This document shows positions 1 to 10,332 of a stretch of DNA of 64,000 bases, piece after piece. Within the stretch, counting starts at the first letter, position 1. Each line of letters begins with the position of its first letter. The stretch comes from Capsicum annuum. Its lineage: Eukaryota > Streptophyta > Magnoliopsida > Solanales > Solanaceae. The stretch is taken from contig NW_025892834.1 in assembly GCF_002878395.1 (NCBI RefSeq), positions 14,941 through 78,940 of the forward strand, in the 5' to 3' direction. Made by a program: the position numbers and the translations under genes. The notes beneath the pieces were generated by a model. That model was not told the DNA's origin. It saw nothing but the letters and a program-made list of their open reading frames with translations, and ran no database searches.

Positions 1-440
1 TTATGAAAAGGGATGGGGGTGGGTTGGGATGGGGCTGGGTGAGGGGTGAGGGTGGGGACGGGCTGAGGTGGAGTGGGGAAGGTTTTTTTTAAAAAAAAAA
101 TTATTATTTTTATATATTTTTTAAAAAATTTAAATTAAAAAAAATGGAGGAAAAAAAGATACTTTTTTTAATTTTTTTAATTTAATATTTTTATTAAAAT
201 TATTTTAATATAAAATTAGCCAAAAATTGATTTCCACTCGCACCCTCAGGCGAGTGACTACACTCTCCTTGTCCTAGTCACCATTTCAATGCCACATAGA
301 CGAGGTCAACAGTCAAAGGGTACAAAATGTTACTTTTTAATGGGTTCAAGGGTGCAGATAACAAATATATAAGTAGAAGTGTCTAACTTACAAAACCGAC
401 ATAGTACAGAGTTTCAGAAGGTCATTTTGCCTTTTTATTT
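1..440. repeat. GC-skewed then AT-rich repeat remnant, cut by window start
   Basis: The first 90 bases on the + strand are purine/G-rich with many GGG and GGGG runs. They are followed by about 130 bases of A/T homopolymer runs and then ordinary sequence. A G-rich block beside an A/T block also occurs inside the MITE at 4331-5406, so this may be the right part of a related non-autonomous element whose left end lies outside the window. No terminal repeat can be checked. No coding sequence is seen. Confidence 0.3.
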
Positions 441-2743
441 ATATAAATGTGAAATGTACGAATAAATTAAGTCAAATCAATGTTATGAATACAAGAGACA
501 AATTGTTGGATTTTATAATTTTCTCAATGTATCAATTAAAAAATAATATTATTTGTAACCCATCTTTACTTAAACTATATTAATTAGTATTAAGCAGGGT
601 TAATATTAAGTGATTTATACTTATCCTATATATTGACTTACCAATATATATTAATTTATAAAATATAATATTATTTATACTTGTCCTATACATTAACTTA
701 CCAAAAGAATTAATATTATTGTCTACCTTTCTTTAAATTATATTAATTTATATAATATTAACATTAAAGATTTAGGGGGCTTACGCCCTAGTTCCTTGTG
801 GCTTACATCTTGCTCCATATTAGGTAAAAAGTCTCACCTTGCAGTTGTACCTTTTAAAATACTGATGTATATAATTTTATTCATTGATTCTATTTAACGA
901 AAATTCAATTGTAAATTTGAAAACCCGTATGTATTTTAATTTACTAAATTGTATATTACTGAGTACTTAGTATGATTTTTAATAAGAGATGATATTTATG
1001 TATATTTATTATTAACTTGAAGTTTGATTATATCCTCAATTAAAAACCCTATATTTAATAAAATAATTTTTAAAATGTATATCCTAATTATGTATTATAC
1101 TTTATTTCACATACGTAAATTGTGATGTAATTTAATATAGCATCTACATAAAATATATCAATTTGACATATTACAACTGATAATTAGGTATTGAGCGATC
1201 CTTTATTTACTCTTTTTGAAATTTCCTCTTGATTATTTTTATTGAAATAACAAAATTTTATATTCGTGGTTAAAATTGGTGAAATATTTTACCAATTACT
1301 ATATATAGTAATTCTTATTTGAAAACACTTAAAATATAAAAAAATTTAATGTGTTATTCAAGTATAGTTATAATGTTGCGTTATCAATTAAATTTTTATT
1401 TAAAATAGCTAATTTAAAAAATAACGTGTTTTCTTCTCTTGAAAAAAATTCCATATCTAGAGGGTGTATTAATCATTGAAGAACTGGATATAATTTTATT
1501 TATTTGGTTATATTTTTTAAAACAGTACTTATAAATTTTTGAATCCATGCTTAATTACTATAGTTTACTAAACTAGTTTAGATGTGTGCGTCTTGCGCGT
1601 ATATCTCACTTTAATGAGTTTAATTTTATAAAATCACTTAGTTATAAAAAGCGTGATGACCCTTTAAAATATTGATTAATTTTTGTGGCCTTTATTAAAA
1701 AAACCTCAATTATAGACAACATTTCGTAAATTACTAAAAATATTAATATTCTTATATTTTACAAATAATTAAAGATCTAATAGCTATAATTTTAGCAAAT
1801 TACAAAATCTTAAATATTTGAATAATAATTCTCATAACATTTTGCAATTTAAACTTAATAGCAACGGATTTGGAATAGAAATGAGATAAAAAGGTCATCA
1901 TTAGGCCAAATGATGCAATAGCTTTGCTTAGAGCAAAATTCAAAATGGCATAACCAAATAATTATTTTGACAATGATGAATTTCGCGCCATGAAATGAAT
2001 CGAAGCACTAAGGATATTTCCAATATCGATAGCATCTCGAGACAACTTTTGGAATACAAAAATCATTAAAGAGGCAAAAATATTTAAAATATAGCATAAA
2101 AAGATGAATGAAAAAAATGTCAATAGATTGTAAACAATTGATTTATCATCGATTATGAATGACTTGAAGTAATTGTGAACAACTTAATACAATACATATT
2201 GTAAACAATTAATTTCAACTTAATCTATATCCTAATTAATATATTTTTATAAAGAATTTTTTAAAAAATTATGTAAACAAAAGAATACAATACTGTTGTT
2301 TTAAAAAAACAGTATAAGAACTACTGAATATCTTTGAAAGGTGTAAAATTTATGACAATAAAAAAGAGAACCATCATTTTCATAGTATAAACCTTGATTT
2401 TTTTGGGGAGATAAACCTCTAATTTTTTTGACTACATTCGGCGGCAGATACTTCATCTGAAAGAGAAACACAAAACATTGTTAAAAGAGGAAAATTTATT
2501 GTCAATAACTGATTATGTATAATTCATATATAATTTTAAATATATTAACTTAAAAAAATAAAGTAACAATGATGATAACGAATGCAAAAAGACTAACTTG
2601 GATGGAAGTCAACAAAATCAAATATGAACACAAGTAGAAGAAGCGACCATAATTTGAGGTAAAATTTGATCAAATATTACTTAAACATAATTATAGAAAT
2701 TCTATTTCTAAATAAGATAAAATTATAATTGACTTAGAAGTAT
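441..2743. other. AT-rich stretch without a recognised gene
   Basis: I see no supported gene, RNA or complete mobile element here. The sequence is strongly AT-rich with dense stops in all frames. A less AT-rich patch near 1860-2060 could be decayed coding sequence, but no family motif is visible. Confidence 0.5.
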
Positions 2744-2752
2744 TAAATATTA

Positions 2753-2906
2753 GATAAAAGATATGTCTCCCCCTAAAGTTGCAACGAAAACTCACTTTAT
2801 CCATTAAATTTAACTTGTAATTATTTACCCCCTAAACAACTTTTATTTGAATCTTTTACCGCTCTAAAGAAATTATACCACTCTCACTATGGAGAGTGTG
2901 CGCCGA
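2753..2906 (+). repeat. Pack-MULE left terminal inverted repeat
   Basis: Pairs with 5580-5734. Similarity runs from the outer end through the AAAACTCACTTTA and AACTTGTAATTATTTA words to a GTGCGCCGAC/GTCAACGCAC-like inner word near 2898. A 7-bp stem CACTCTC/GAGAGTG lies at 2879-2898. Confidence 0.8.
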
Positions 2907-2926
2907 CGTTTCTGTCCACCCCTCCC

Positions 2927-3026
2927 NNNNNNNNNNNNNNNNNNNNNNNNNNNNNNNNNNNNNNNNNNNNNNNNNNNNNNNNNNNNNNNNNNNNNNNNNN
3001 NNNNNNNNNNNNNNNNNNNNNNNNNN
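2927..3026. other. Assembly gap of exactly 100 N
   Basis: One hundred N bases, the usual placeholder for a gap of unknown length. It lies between the left arm of the Pack-MULE and the captured UPM1 sequence, next to a poly-T run. The true length of the element and the 5' edge of the captured segment are therefore unknown. Confidence 0.99.
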
Positions 3027-3154
3027 CTTTTTTTTTTTTTTAAATTACAAAGAGAAGTTCAACAACCTAATTGAGAAAAATCAAATCTTTTGGGATTACT
3101 CCTGTGTGTTCTATCAACTATGCATCACATTCATCATTTTCTTCCCCTTTTACT

Positions 3155-3663
3155 AGGGGTGTACATAGGTCGGGTTGATTTGATTTTCTATTGAAAAAAA
3201 ATCTAACCAATTATGTCGGTTTATTAAAACTATAAACCAAATCTAACAAACATAAAGTCATTTTTTCCGGTTTAGGTTTTAGTCGGTTCTTTCAGTTTTT
3301 TTCGTTTTTTCTCAATTTTTTTTATAATCTTTATTTTTTACAATTATATTGTGGTTGAAGTTTAGATCAAGTATATTTTCACTCATGTGCTAATGAAAAC
3401 CCACAATTATGAAAAATTGAGGAGCGAAAACTCTTTTGAAACTAAAAAATAAGATGAAGAGTGAAAAATTTAGGTTTTAAGTTTATATTGGATTTTGAAT
3501 TATTTTATTAGCAATTAATGGATAAATATTACAACTTAAAGGCTCAAATATGAATATATATATTATATATATATATATATATGAAAATTAATACAACTAA
3601 TTGAAAAAGTATTTAAAAAGTAGATTATAATTAATATTTTATGTATAAAATGTTAAATTATAT

Positions 3664-3711
<48 letters not shown>

Positions 3712-3877
3712 TATGTCAATTTGATTTAAGTTCGGTTTGACTTTTTCTTTTGTTAACACCAAACCAAACCAAGAATGGTCGGTGTTTTTTTCAAACGTCA
3801 AACCAATCAAATTAAATCATAAGTCGGTTTTTTTTCTCGGTTTGATTTGACTTGACGGTTTGATTTGTACACCCATA
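3155..3877. mobile_element. hAT-like non-autonomous element (MITE) inside the UPM1 fragment
   Basis: It begins AGGGGTGTACA and ends TGTACACCCATA, a short terminal inverted repeat around GGGTGTACA. It is bounded by CCTTTTACT on both sides (3146-3154 and 3878-3886). If the first C is chance, this is the 8-bp CTTTTACT duplication expected for hAT. The inside has no coding capacity, many TCGGTTT/AAACCGA-type words in both orientations and two AT microsatellites. It interrupts the transit-peptide part of the captured gene. Confidence 0.8.
3554..3705. repeat. AT microsatellites
   Basis: Two runs of alternating A and T (about 3554-3582 and 3668-3705) inside the hAT-like element. They are probably length-variable. 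Confidence 0.85.
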
Positions 3878-4330
3878 CCTTTTACTGAGAAGCATTCAAT
3901 TAAGAGATACCAAATGGACAGTTGGATTTACAAGAATGAATTGGAGCAGTCTACTTCTTGCCCAATTTTACCTGATCCTAGCTATGTTAGGGAATATGAC
4001 ATAGCTTTGCAGTTTCCTGAGTTGAAGAAAATGCTTCAGGTTTTGAGGGAGAAGAGAGAAGGAGAAGGAGAGGGTGATAGAAAAGGGCCTGGGAGTGTGT
4101 TCTTGGTGGGTACTGGATTAGGTGACCCTGAGTTCTTGAAGATGCTGCTAATATTAGCCATTTTCGATGAAATTAAGAGAAGATAAGTTGATTGAACGAA
4201 TGTACTGAAAAATGAGAAATGAAATTGAATGGTATGTGCTTTGTGTTGATTCCCCAAACTTCTTTATCTTCTTCTTCCTTGCCTAGACATAGAAAACTTT
4301 TCAAGATTCTATGGTTTGGTTCGTCTAATA

Positions 4331-5406
4331 AGAGTAAATATATAATTACACCACTGATCTTTTCCGAAATTTTCAAAAAGACACCTAAACTTTGAATTCG
4401 ACCTATTACCCCACAAATCTTTTTTATTCCGTTGCAAATACACCATTTTGGACCTCTGCATGTATACACGCACCATAGGCGCGTGAAAGGGCTCAAATTT
4501 GATTTTTTGATCAATTAAAAGCTGCCACGTATAAATAATTTAATATATATTTTATATTTTTTTAAAAAAAAAATATTTATTTTCTTTTTAAATATTACCC
4601 CGTATCCCCCTCTCTCCTCCCCCATCATTTCTTCTTCAACACCATTAAATCCTCCATTAAAGCTTCATTGAAGCTTTTTTTTAAAAATATATCATTAAAG
4701 CTTCTCATTTTGTAGTTAATCATACCATTTAATAAATGAGCAATGAGTTTGATTCACACTATGAAAAGTAAAGGAAATAGAAAACTACCCATTAAAGATC
4801 CTCAACACCATTAAAACTCCTCCATTAAAGCTCCAATGAAGTTTTTTTTTTAAAATCATATCATTAAAGCTTCATTTATCACTTTTGAATGTTTAATGGA
4901 ATTGAATTTTGATTTTGAAGAAGCAATTGATATGAAGTTTGAATTAAAATGGTTGAAATTCAAGAAAAATCCAAAAGTGTAAAAATGGAGTTTCGATTTC
5001 ATGATGGTGGTAAGTGTGTTTTGCTGGTGGTAGTGGTAGTGATGGTGGTGGTGGTAGTGGTGATGATGGTGCGTGGGTGGGGGGGGGGGGGGGGGGGGGG
5101 GACGGGGGGGGAGGGGGGGGTGGGGGATGGGTTGGGGTGGGGGAAGGGGGGGTGGGGTGGGGTAATAAATTAAATAAAACAGAAAAATTTATTAAAAAAT
5201 AAATAAAATATAAAATTAAATATATTTAACACGTGTCAGCACTTTATTGGTGCGTGTGTTCACTTTTTTTGTTGTGACTGAGGTTCAACAAAAATAACGT
5301 ATTTTCAATGGATTAAGTAAGAATCGTGGGGTAATAGGTCGAATTCAAAGTTTAGGTGTCTTTTTGAAAATCTCGGCCAACATCAGGAGGTAATTATATA
5401 TTTACT
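4331..5406. mobile_element. Long-TIR MITE (probably MULE-derived) nested in the Pack-MULE
   Basis: The left arm (4331-4450) and the reverse complement of the right arm (about 5285-5406) share AGTAAATATATAATTAC and, further in, a run of more than 35 matching bases around CACCTAAACTTTGAATTC. A 9-bp direct repeat CGTCTAATA flanks the element (4322-4330 and 5407-5415); it can be read as 10 bp. The inside has no recognisable gene. It contains Ala-Thr-rich noise, a CT/CAT-rich tract and a very G-rich tract at 5079-5162. Arm length and 9-bp duplication favour a Mutator-like origin. Confidence 0.8.
5019..5162 (+). repeat. GGTGGT repeat followed by extreme G tract (23 consecutive G)
   Basis: A GTGGTGG-type microsatellite runs into an uninterrupted 23-G run at 5079-5101. 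More GGGG runs continue to 5162. The + strand could form G-quadruplexes. The Gly/Val-rich open frames here are by-products of the repeat, not genes. Confidence 0.9.
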
Positions 5407-5579
5407 CGTCTAATAATTGTGTTTATGTTGAATTCTCTGGAAAAATTGAAACTTATGAATGGTGTGAAAAAGAAGAAGAAATGGGGGTGGTGGGGTGTGA
5501 AGAAGAAGGAAAACAATAATGGTTAAATATATTAAAGTGGGCCCCACTTAATTTTTTTCTTATACATTTTTATTATTAA

Positions 5580-5734
5580 AATGTGCGTTGACTTTTTTTT
5601 TTTGCCACATCAGCCATTAAGGGAGTAAAATAATATATTTTAAAGTTCATAAGGGAATAAATAATTACAAGTTAAGTTTAATGGCTAAAGTGAGTTTTCC
5701 TTACAAATTTAGGGGAGAAAATATGTCTTTTCTC
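5580..5734 (-). repeat. Pack-MULE right terminal inverted repeat
   Basis: Imperfect reverse complement of 2753-2906, followed directly by the second 9-bp target copy TAAATATTA at 5735-5743. The two arms differ at many positions, so the insertion is not recent. Confidence 0.8.
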
Positions 5735-5825
5735 TAAATATTATAATTTCTTAATTGAATTAAAAAACAAATTTAATTAGCTTTTTAGCATTTAGGTATA
5801 ATTAGAGTTTTACTCAAGAGATGTA

Positions 5826-5970
5826 GGAAAATACATTTGTATTTGGAACTAAAAACAAAGAAAAAATGAACCGTTGTTTTATAGAAACTTTAGGAATGAA
5901 AGTACCATTGTATTTGGAACTAAAAACTAAATTAAAAAAATAAGGGTCGTTTTCTGAAACTTTAGGGATG
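5826..5970. repeat. Imperfect 71-bp direct duplication
   Basis: The word TTGTATTTGGAACTAAAAAC occurs at 5837 and 5908. Each copy is followed by a similar stretch ending ACTTTAGGAATGA / ACTTTAGGGATGG. Confidence 0.65.
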
Positions 5971-5980
5971 GAGGTTTTAC

Positions 5981-7743
5981 TCTATAATAAGACGGAAAGG
6001 GCACGAGAAGCAGGCAGCTGTTCGTCAACATGCTTCTCCTGCCTGTTTTTCTTCAGCTGCTTGCTTCATGATTTTACTATATCACCTCTAATTAATTATT
6101 ATAAGTTATTTATGCATTAAAAAATTAATAATATTTAATAAAAAATAAAATAAACATTTATGACGTGTTTGCTTCAGCTGCTTCAATCGTAGCTTCATTA
6201 AATATCGCTCTTAATTAATTATTACTTTCTAATAAGAGGGAAAGGGCAAGCAGGCAGCTCTCCGTCAGCATGTCTGCTTCTTCAGCTGCTTGCTTCGTAA
6301 TTTTACTATATCACCTCTAATTAATTATTATAGGTCATTTATGTATTAAAAAATTAATAATATTTAATAAAAAATAAAATAAACATTTATGACGTATTTG
6401 CTATAGCTGCTTCAATCGTAGCTTCATTAAATATCGCTCTTAATTAATTATTATGTGTTATCTGAGTATTAAAAAATAATAATATTTGATAGAAAAGGTA
6501 AAAAATAATATGAAATGATAAATTAACTATTGATATTTTAAATGAACTTGACGAATTACATGATGTCCACTTAAAAAAAAAAATTACAAATATTTTTATA
6601 GTAATTTTGCTATATCACTTATTATTAGTACTTGATTTTCTTATATCACTCTTCATTAATTATTATATGTTATTCACATATTAAAAATTAATAATATTTA
6701 ATAAAAAAAGTAAAATAGACATTTATGATATTTCTGCTTCAACTCTCTCCGTCAATATGTCTGCTTCTCTTGCTTATTTCATAAGCTGCTTTCTCTGTGA
6801 TTTTATTATGTCGTTTCTAATTAATTATTATAAATTATTTATGTATTAGAAAATTAATAATATATAATAAAAAAGTAAAATAGATATTAATGATATGTCT
6901 GCTTCAGCTGCTTTACCCATAATTTGACTATATCATCCATAGTCAATTATTATAAGTCATCTAAATAGTAAAAATTTAATATTAAAAAATTATTATAAAG
7001 TCATCTAAATATTAAAAAATTAATAATATTTAATATTAAATTTACCTGACGTTTTCTATGAGGCCCATTTAATTTTTTTTCCTGCTAGTATTTTTGTATA
7101 GTAATTTTGTTATATCACTTCTAATTAAACATGTCTGCTTCACTGTTTCAATCGTGATTTTACTATGTCACTCTTAATTAATTATTATGACCATTTACAT
7201 ATTTTGTCAATTAATAATATTTAATAAAAAAGGTAAAATAGATATAAAATGATAAATTAACTCTTAATATTTTAAATTAACTTGACGTCTTATACAAGGT
7301 CCACTTCAAAAAAATTTCATAAGTATTTTTTTATAGTAATTTTGTCACATTACTTCTAATTAGTTGTTGTGAGTCATTAATATATGTCTGTTTCGCTGCT
7401 TCAATCGTAACTTTACTATATCACCCATAATTAATTATTATGGTCATCTAAGCATTATGACACTTAAATTGGAATAGAAGAAAAAAATATTAGACATCAC
7501 AATAATTTAAAACTTAAATTATTTTAAAAATGTAATTGACTATCAATGACACAAAAGTTTGGACAATGAAAGCGATATATATTATTTGAAAATTACATAA
7601 AACATATTATACATTACAATAGTTAATAACTTAAAATATCTAAAAAAAATAATATATTATATATTTTAAAAAAAAATACTATAAATTATAATAATTAAAA
7701 TAAACTTTTAAAAAGTATTTGTTGGGCCCGTGCTAGTAACTAG
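5981..7743 (+). mobile_element. Possible Helitron holding the array
   Basis: The left end TCTATAATAAGACGGAAAGG resembles plant Helitron 5' ends. The right end is GGGCCCGTGCTAGTAACTAG followed by T, and CTAG-T is the CTRR-T type 3' end. Against this, the base before TC is C rather than A and no good 3' hairpin is present. There is no RepHel coding. Confidence 0.3.
5990..7460. repeat. Degenerate satellite-like tandem array, unit about 105-125 bp
   Basis: About ten diverged units share the order CTGCTTCAATCGT, then ATTTTACTATATCAC, then TAATTAATTATTAT, then TTAATAATATTTAATAAAAA. The ATATCAC/ATATCGC word recurs near 6079, 6202, 6308 and 6430, with further copies to about 7420. A larger 245-bp duplication is visible at the left, where GGAAAGGGCA with CAGGCAGCT occurs at 5993 and 6238. 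No coding sequence. Confidence 0.75.
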
Positions 7744-8018
7744 TCCTTTAGAATTTTTTTTAGAGTTATGTAAAATTCTTTAACTATTTTAAAACTAATT
7801 TTATGTTCTTTTTCTAAATTTAGGGCTCTTTAGTTACCTATTTTGATGGTTTCTTTTACCATATATTTTAGGATTTTTTTATTTAAAATACTATAAATAT
7901 AATGATATACTTAATAATTAGCGGAATAAGCGAAAAGACAGTTTTATTTATTGCAGAGATTTCTAATGAAGGACAAAAAATTCAAATCACTTTTATAAGA
8001 TTCTTCACACTTTTAATA

Positions 8019-8282
8019 CTCCCTCCGTTTTATATTAGTTGACCCCTATTGATTTGACACACCCATTAAGAAAATCTTCATTAGGGTGTTTATTTTACCA
8101 AATTAACCTTATTAGTTATGCTTTGAACATATAAATTTGAGTAAATACACTTTATTTAGTCATTTAATATTAGGGGTAGTATTGGAAGAACATAATGAAA
8201 TCCTCTTGATCTTATCAAACCGATAACTAAATTGAAATAAATATTTTTAAAAAGATGACCAACTAAAACGAAACGGAGAGAA
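8019..8282. mobile_element. Stowaway MITE (Tc1/mariner type)
   Basis: The left end is CTCCCTCCGTTTTATATTAG and the right end, reverse-complemented, is TTCTCTCCGTTTCGTTTTAG. This is the familiar plant Stowaway terminus. TA dinucleotides flank it (8017-8018 and 8283-8284). It is 264 bp long with no coding sequence. Confidence 0.9.
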
Positions 8283-9640
8283 TATATTATAGATTATAGA
8301 TATAGATATAAATTATAGAGATAGATACAGATCATAGATTTGGATTTCTAAAGTAGATAAAATATTATCTATAGCTATTATTGACGTGCGGCTTAATTGT
8401 AGTCGAAATGAAATTACAAGAATGTTTTTTTAACTAAAGCACGTAACTTTTTTAATTAACTGAACCATACGTTTTAGAACTAAATCGTACGGATTTTTAA
8501 ATGGAAACAAACTGGATAGCCCAAAATACTCTTCATCTTCCTTAGCAATCAATAATTCAAAAACTTTGGGAAAAAGAAAAGGTTAATTTTGTTTTGAAGG
8601 GAAAAGTGTTGGAAAAATAAATGGGAGTACAAAATTTGATAGAAGGATATTTTGGACTTTTTACATTGGTCAAATTTGAGCCAAATTATTTGTGGCCAAA
8701 TTTTTTTTTTTTTTATAATCATCTAGTAATATTATATTGAGACATAGTTGATTGAATGATCAAAGACAAAGAAATGTGTTAATATATTACAAAATATACG
8801 CAACATGTTGAGGTGCAAAAAGATTCCTTTGAGACTCACCCTTGAATTTAATTTCTCAGCAAATGAACAAGGCTTTAGCTTGATTTGTTTAGGGAAGTAT
8901 GAACATTCAATGGTTCTTAGTGCATATATTTGGAGTTACTGATTTCAATGTAAAAAGATAGAATTATCTTACCACCATTTGGATTCGATTAATTAGTTCA
9001 CTACTAGATAGTACTCATTTATAATATAATGACAATAGCCAAAAGAAAATCATCTGAAAAATGACTAAATAGATATAACTTCTATACTGAAAAAATTCGT
9101 GTTTGATGTAAGATTTTATTCAAATTTCGTTTCCCTCAGATATTTCAATGATGATGCTCTTTAAAAGAATTTAGAAGTTAAGTCAAGTTTTTGATGTGAT
9201 CAATCTCGTGATTTTACACACACATATGAGATTTTGGATGGTGGGTGCCTCAATCATTGATGTAAAGATCTTCGTGGTTGTTCTATATTTTTAACTTATT
9301 TTTCATGTTTTGACCCTTTTCATAGCTTTTATATATGATTTATGAACTATGTGAATGGCTGTCACAATTTTTGATGTAATCGGATGAGTTTTGCAAAAGT
9401 TTTAGTAAAAATGACCCGGGGTAGCTTTTTTTTTTTCTTTTTTAAAAAAGGGCCCAATTTTCATGTATTGGACAGAAAGTGACTCTCGAGCCTTTTTAAT
9501 TCCTTTTTTTAGTTATTCACATTAGCTAAACGAAAGGGGAATTCAACCGGTTAAGTGCACTTTCCTTTTTTGATTATTCTTTTCGAAAGGGTTTCTTCTC
9601 CTCTTCACTAATTTTTCATTCGAATATGATTTTCTCTACT
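8283..9640. other. No gene seen; probable left margin of the Ulp1-MULE near its end
   Basis: AT-rich DNA with short GATAGA/ATAGAT-type simple sequence near 8285-8350. I see no supported coding sequence. The left terminus of the large MULE must lie in about 9300-9650, but I could not find a convincing terminal repeat. Confidence 0.45.
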
Positions 9641-9702
9641 TTCTCTACTTACATGTCGATCTAATGTGAAATTTGTGTCTATTTTTTTCTACAACATAAT
9701 CA

Positions 9703-10332
9703 GTGTGGATTAAATCTATGGGGATGAAGTCAAAGAGAAAAATTAAGGTTGTTTTGAAATTGGCTGATAGAGGGATCAAATTTAATCCCAAATTCATTGT
9801 TAATGATGACGATTTTGCTGAATTATCAACCCTTGTTGTTCAATTGAAGGATTCGAAGAATGTTTATCCTCCTAATTTGTTAGAAAAAAGATGCAGAAAT
9901 ACGTAGTATTGTTTGTGGTCGAGTGACTCGATCTCAAAGTCATTCACCATTACTGCAAGAAATACATCTCAAAGTAGTACTCCTAATCGAATTACTAGGT
10001 CTCAAAGTAAATTATCTGTTGGTCCATCAAGGTCAAAACTAAAAAAATTCAACTAAAGGAAAGGAAAAGATAGGTGTGAATGATGAAGGAGATCCTGTTG
10101 TTCCTTCCATAAAATAATAAAAAAAAGAATCATTTAAATGATGGTGAAGATGATGCTCAATCATCTAAAGGAAAGAAAAAGATAGGTGTGAATGATAAAG
10201 AAGATCCTGTTGTTCATCCAAAAAAAAGGATCGACCAAACGATAGTGAAGATGATGCTCAATTATCGAAAAAGAAAAGAAAAATAATTTATGTTTATTGG
10301 AAGAGAAAAATACCTAAATTATCAGATTTTGA
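9703..10332 (+). pseudogene. Ulp1-MULE gene, exon block 1 (N-terminal, Lys-rich)
   Basis: An open frame from 9703 (second ATG at 9718) encodes a basic start KSKRKIKVVLKLADRG followed by an acidic NDDDFAEL part, then breaks at 9904. Coding character resumes in other frames with Lys/Asp-rich text up to KIPKLSDFE. There the sequence GAG|GTACATCG makes a plausible donor at 10333, matching an acceptor at 12956. Two stops and frameshifts show decay. A 112-bp imperfect tandem duplication (10057-10272) doubles an acidic/basic segment. I recognise no N-terminal domain; assignment to the Ulp1 gene comes from position, orientation and splice continuity with block 2. Confidence 0.55.
10057..10272 (+). 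repeat. 112-bp imperfect tandem duplication in coding block 1
   Basis: GATAGGTGTGAATGAT occurs at 10069 and 10181. Each copy is followed by GATCCTGTTGTTC and, later, GTGAAGATGATGCTCAAT. Confidence 0.8.

Larger units (their letters stand above)
3071..4142 (+). pseudogene. UPM1: Captured 5' part of uroporphyrinogen-III C-methyltransferase (SUMT), split by a transposon
   Basis: Plant UPM1 is a plastid enzyme that methylates uroporphyrinogen III to precorrin-2 on the way to siroheme. Ignoring the insertion at 3155-3877 and one target copy, one frame reads through a Ser-rich transit-peptide-like part ending SSFSSPFTEKHS. It continues with the conserved plant region RYQMDSWIYK, then PELKKMLQVLREKR and GPGSVFLVGTGLGDPE. 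The last word is the start of the SUMT methylase domain (family GTGPGDPELLT), with the loop Pro replaced by Leu. Homology stops just after GDPE, so about two thirds of the protein, with most of the SAM and substrate site, was never captured or is lost. No in-frame ATG is visible before 3154, and the gap may hide it. Identification rests on my recollection of the plant family. Confidence 0.75.
2753..5734. mobile_element. Pack-MULE (non-autonomous Mutator-like element) carrying a UPM1 fragment
   Basis: The two ends are long imperfect inverted repeats. The left begins GATAAAAGATATGTCTCCCC and the reverse complement of the right begins GAGAAAAGACATATTTTCTC; both continue with the shared words AAAACTCACTTTA and TTAACTTGTAATTATTTA. 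The element is flanked by a perfect 9-bp direct repeat TAAATATTA (2744-2752 and 5735-5743), the target-site length typical of Mutator-like elements. It encodes no transposase. Its cargo is the first coding part of a uroporphyrinogen-III methyltransferase gene, which makes it a Pack-MULE. Two later insertions (3155-3877 and 4331-5406) and a 100-N gap lie inside it. Orientation relative to an autonomous parent is unknown. Confidence 0.85.

Noticed and set aside
1860..2060. Decayed coding sequence
   Set aside because: Less AT-rich than its surroundings, but no reading frame or motif could be supported.
3860..4186. A 108-codon open frame taken as a complete small gene
   Set aside because: Its first codons lie in the hAT-like element and its end falls just after a captured SUMT fragment; it is a pseudogene piece.
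4949..5202. Gly- and Val-rich open frames of 62-74 codons
   Set aside because: They are translations of the GGT/G-tract repeat inside a MITE; no start context or homology.
7726..7744. Helitron 3' hairpin at GGGCCCGTGC
   Set aside because: No complementary arm before CTAG; kept only as a weak candidate end.
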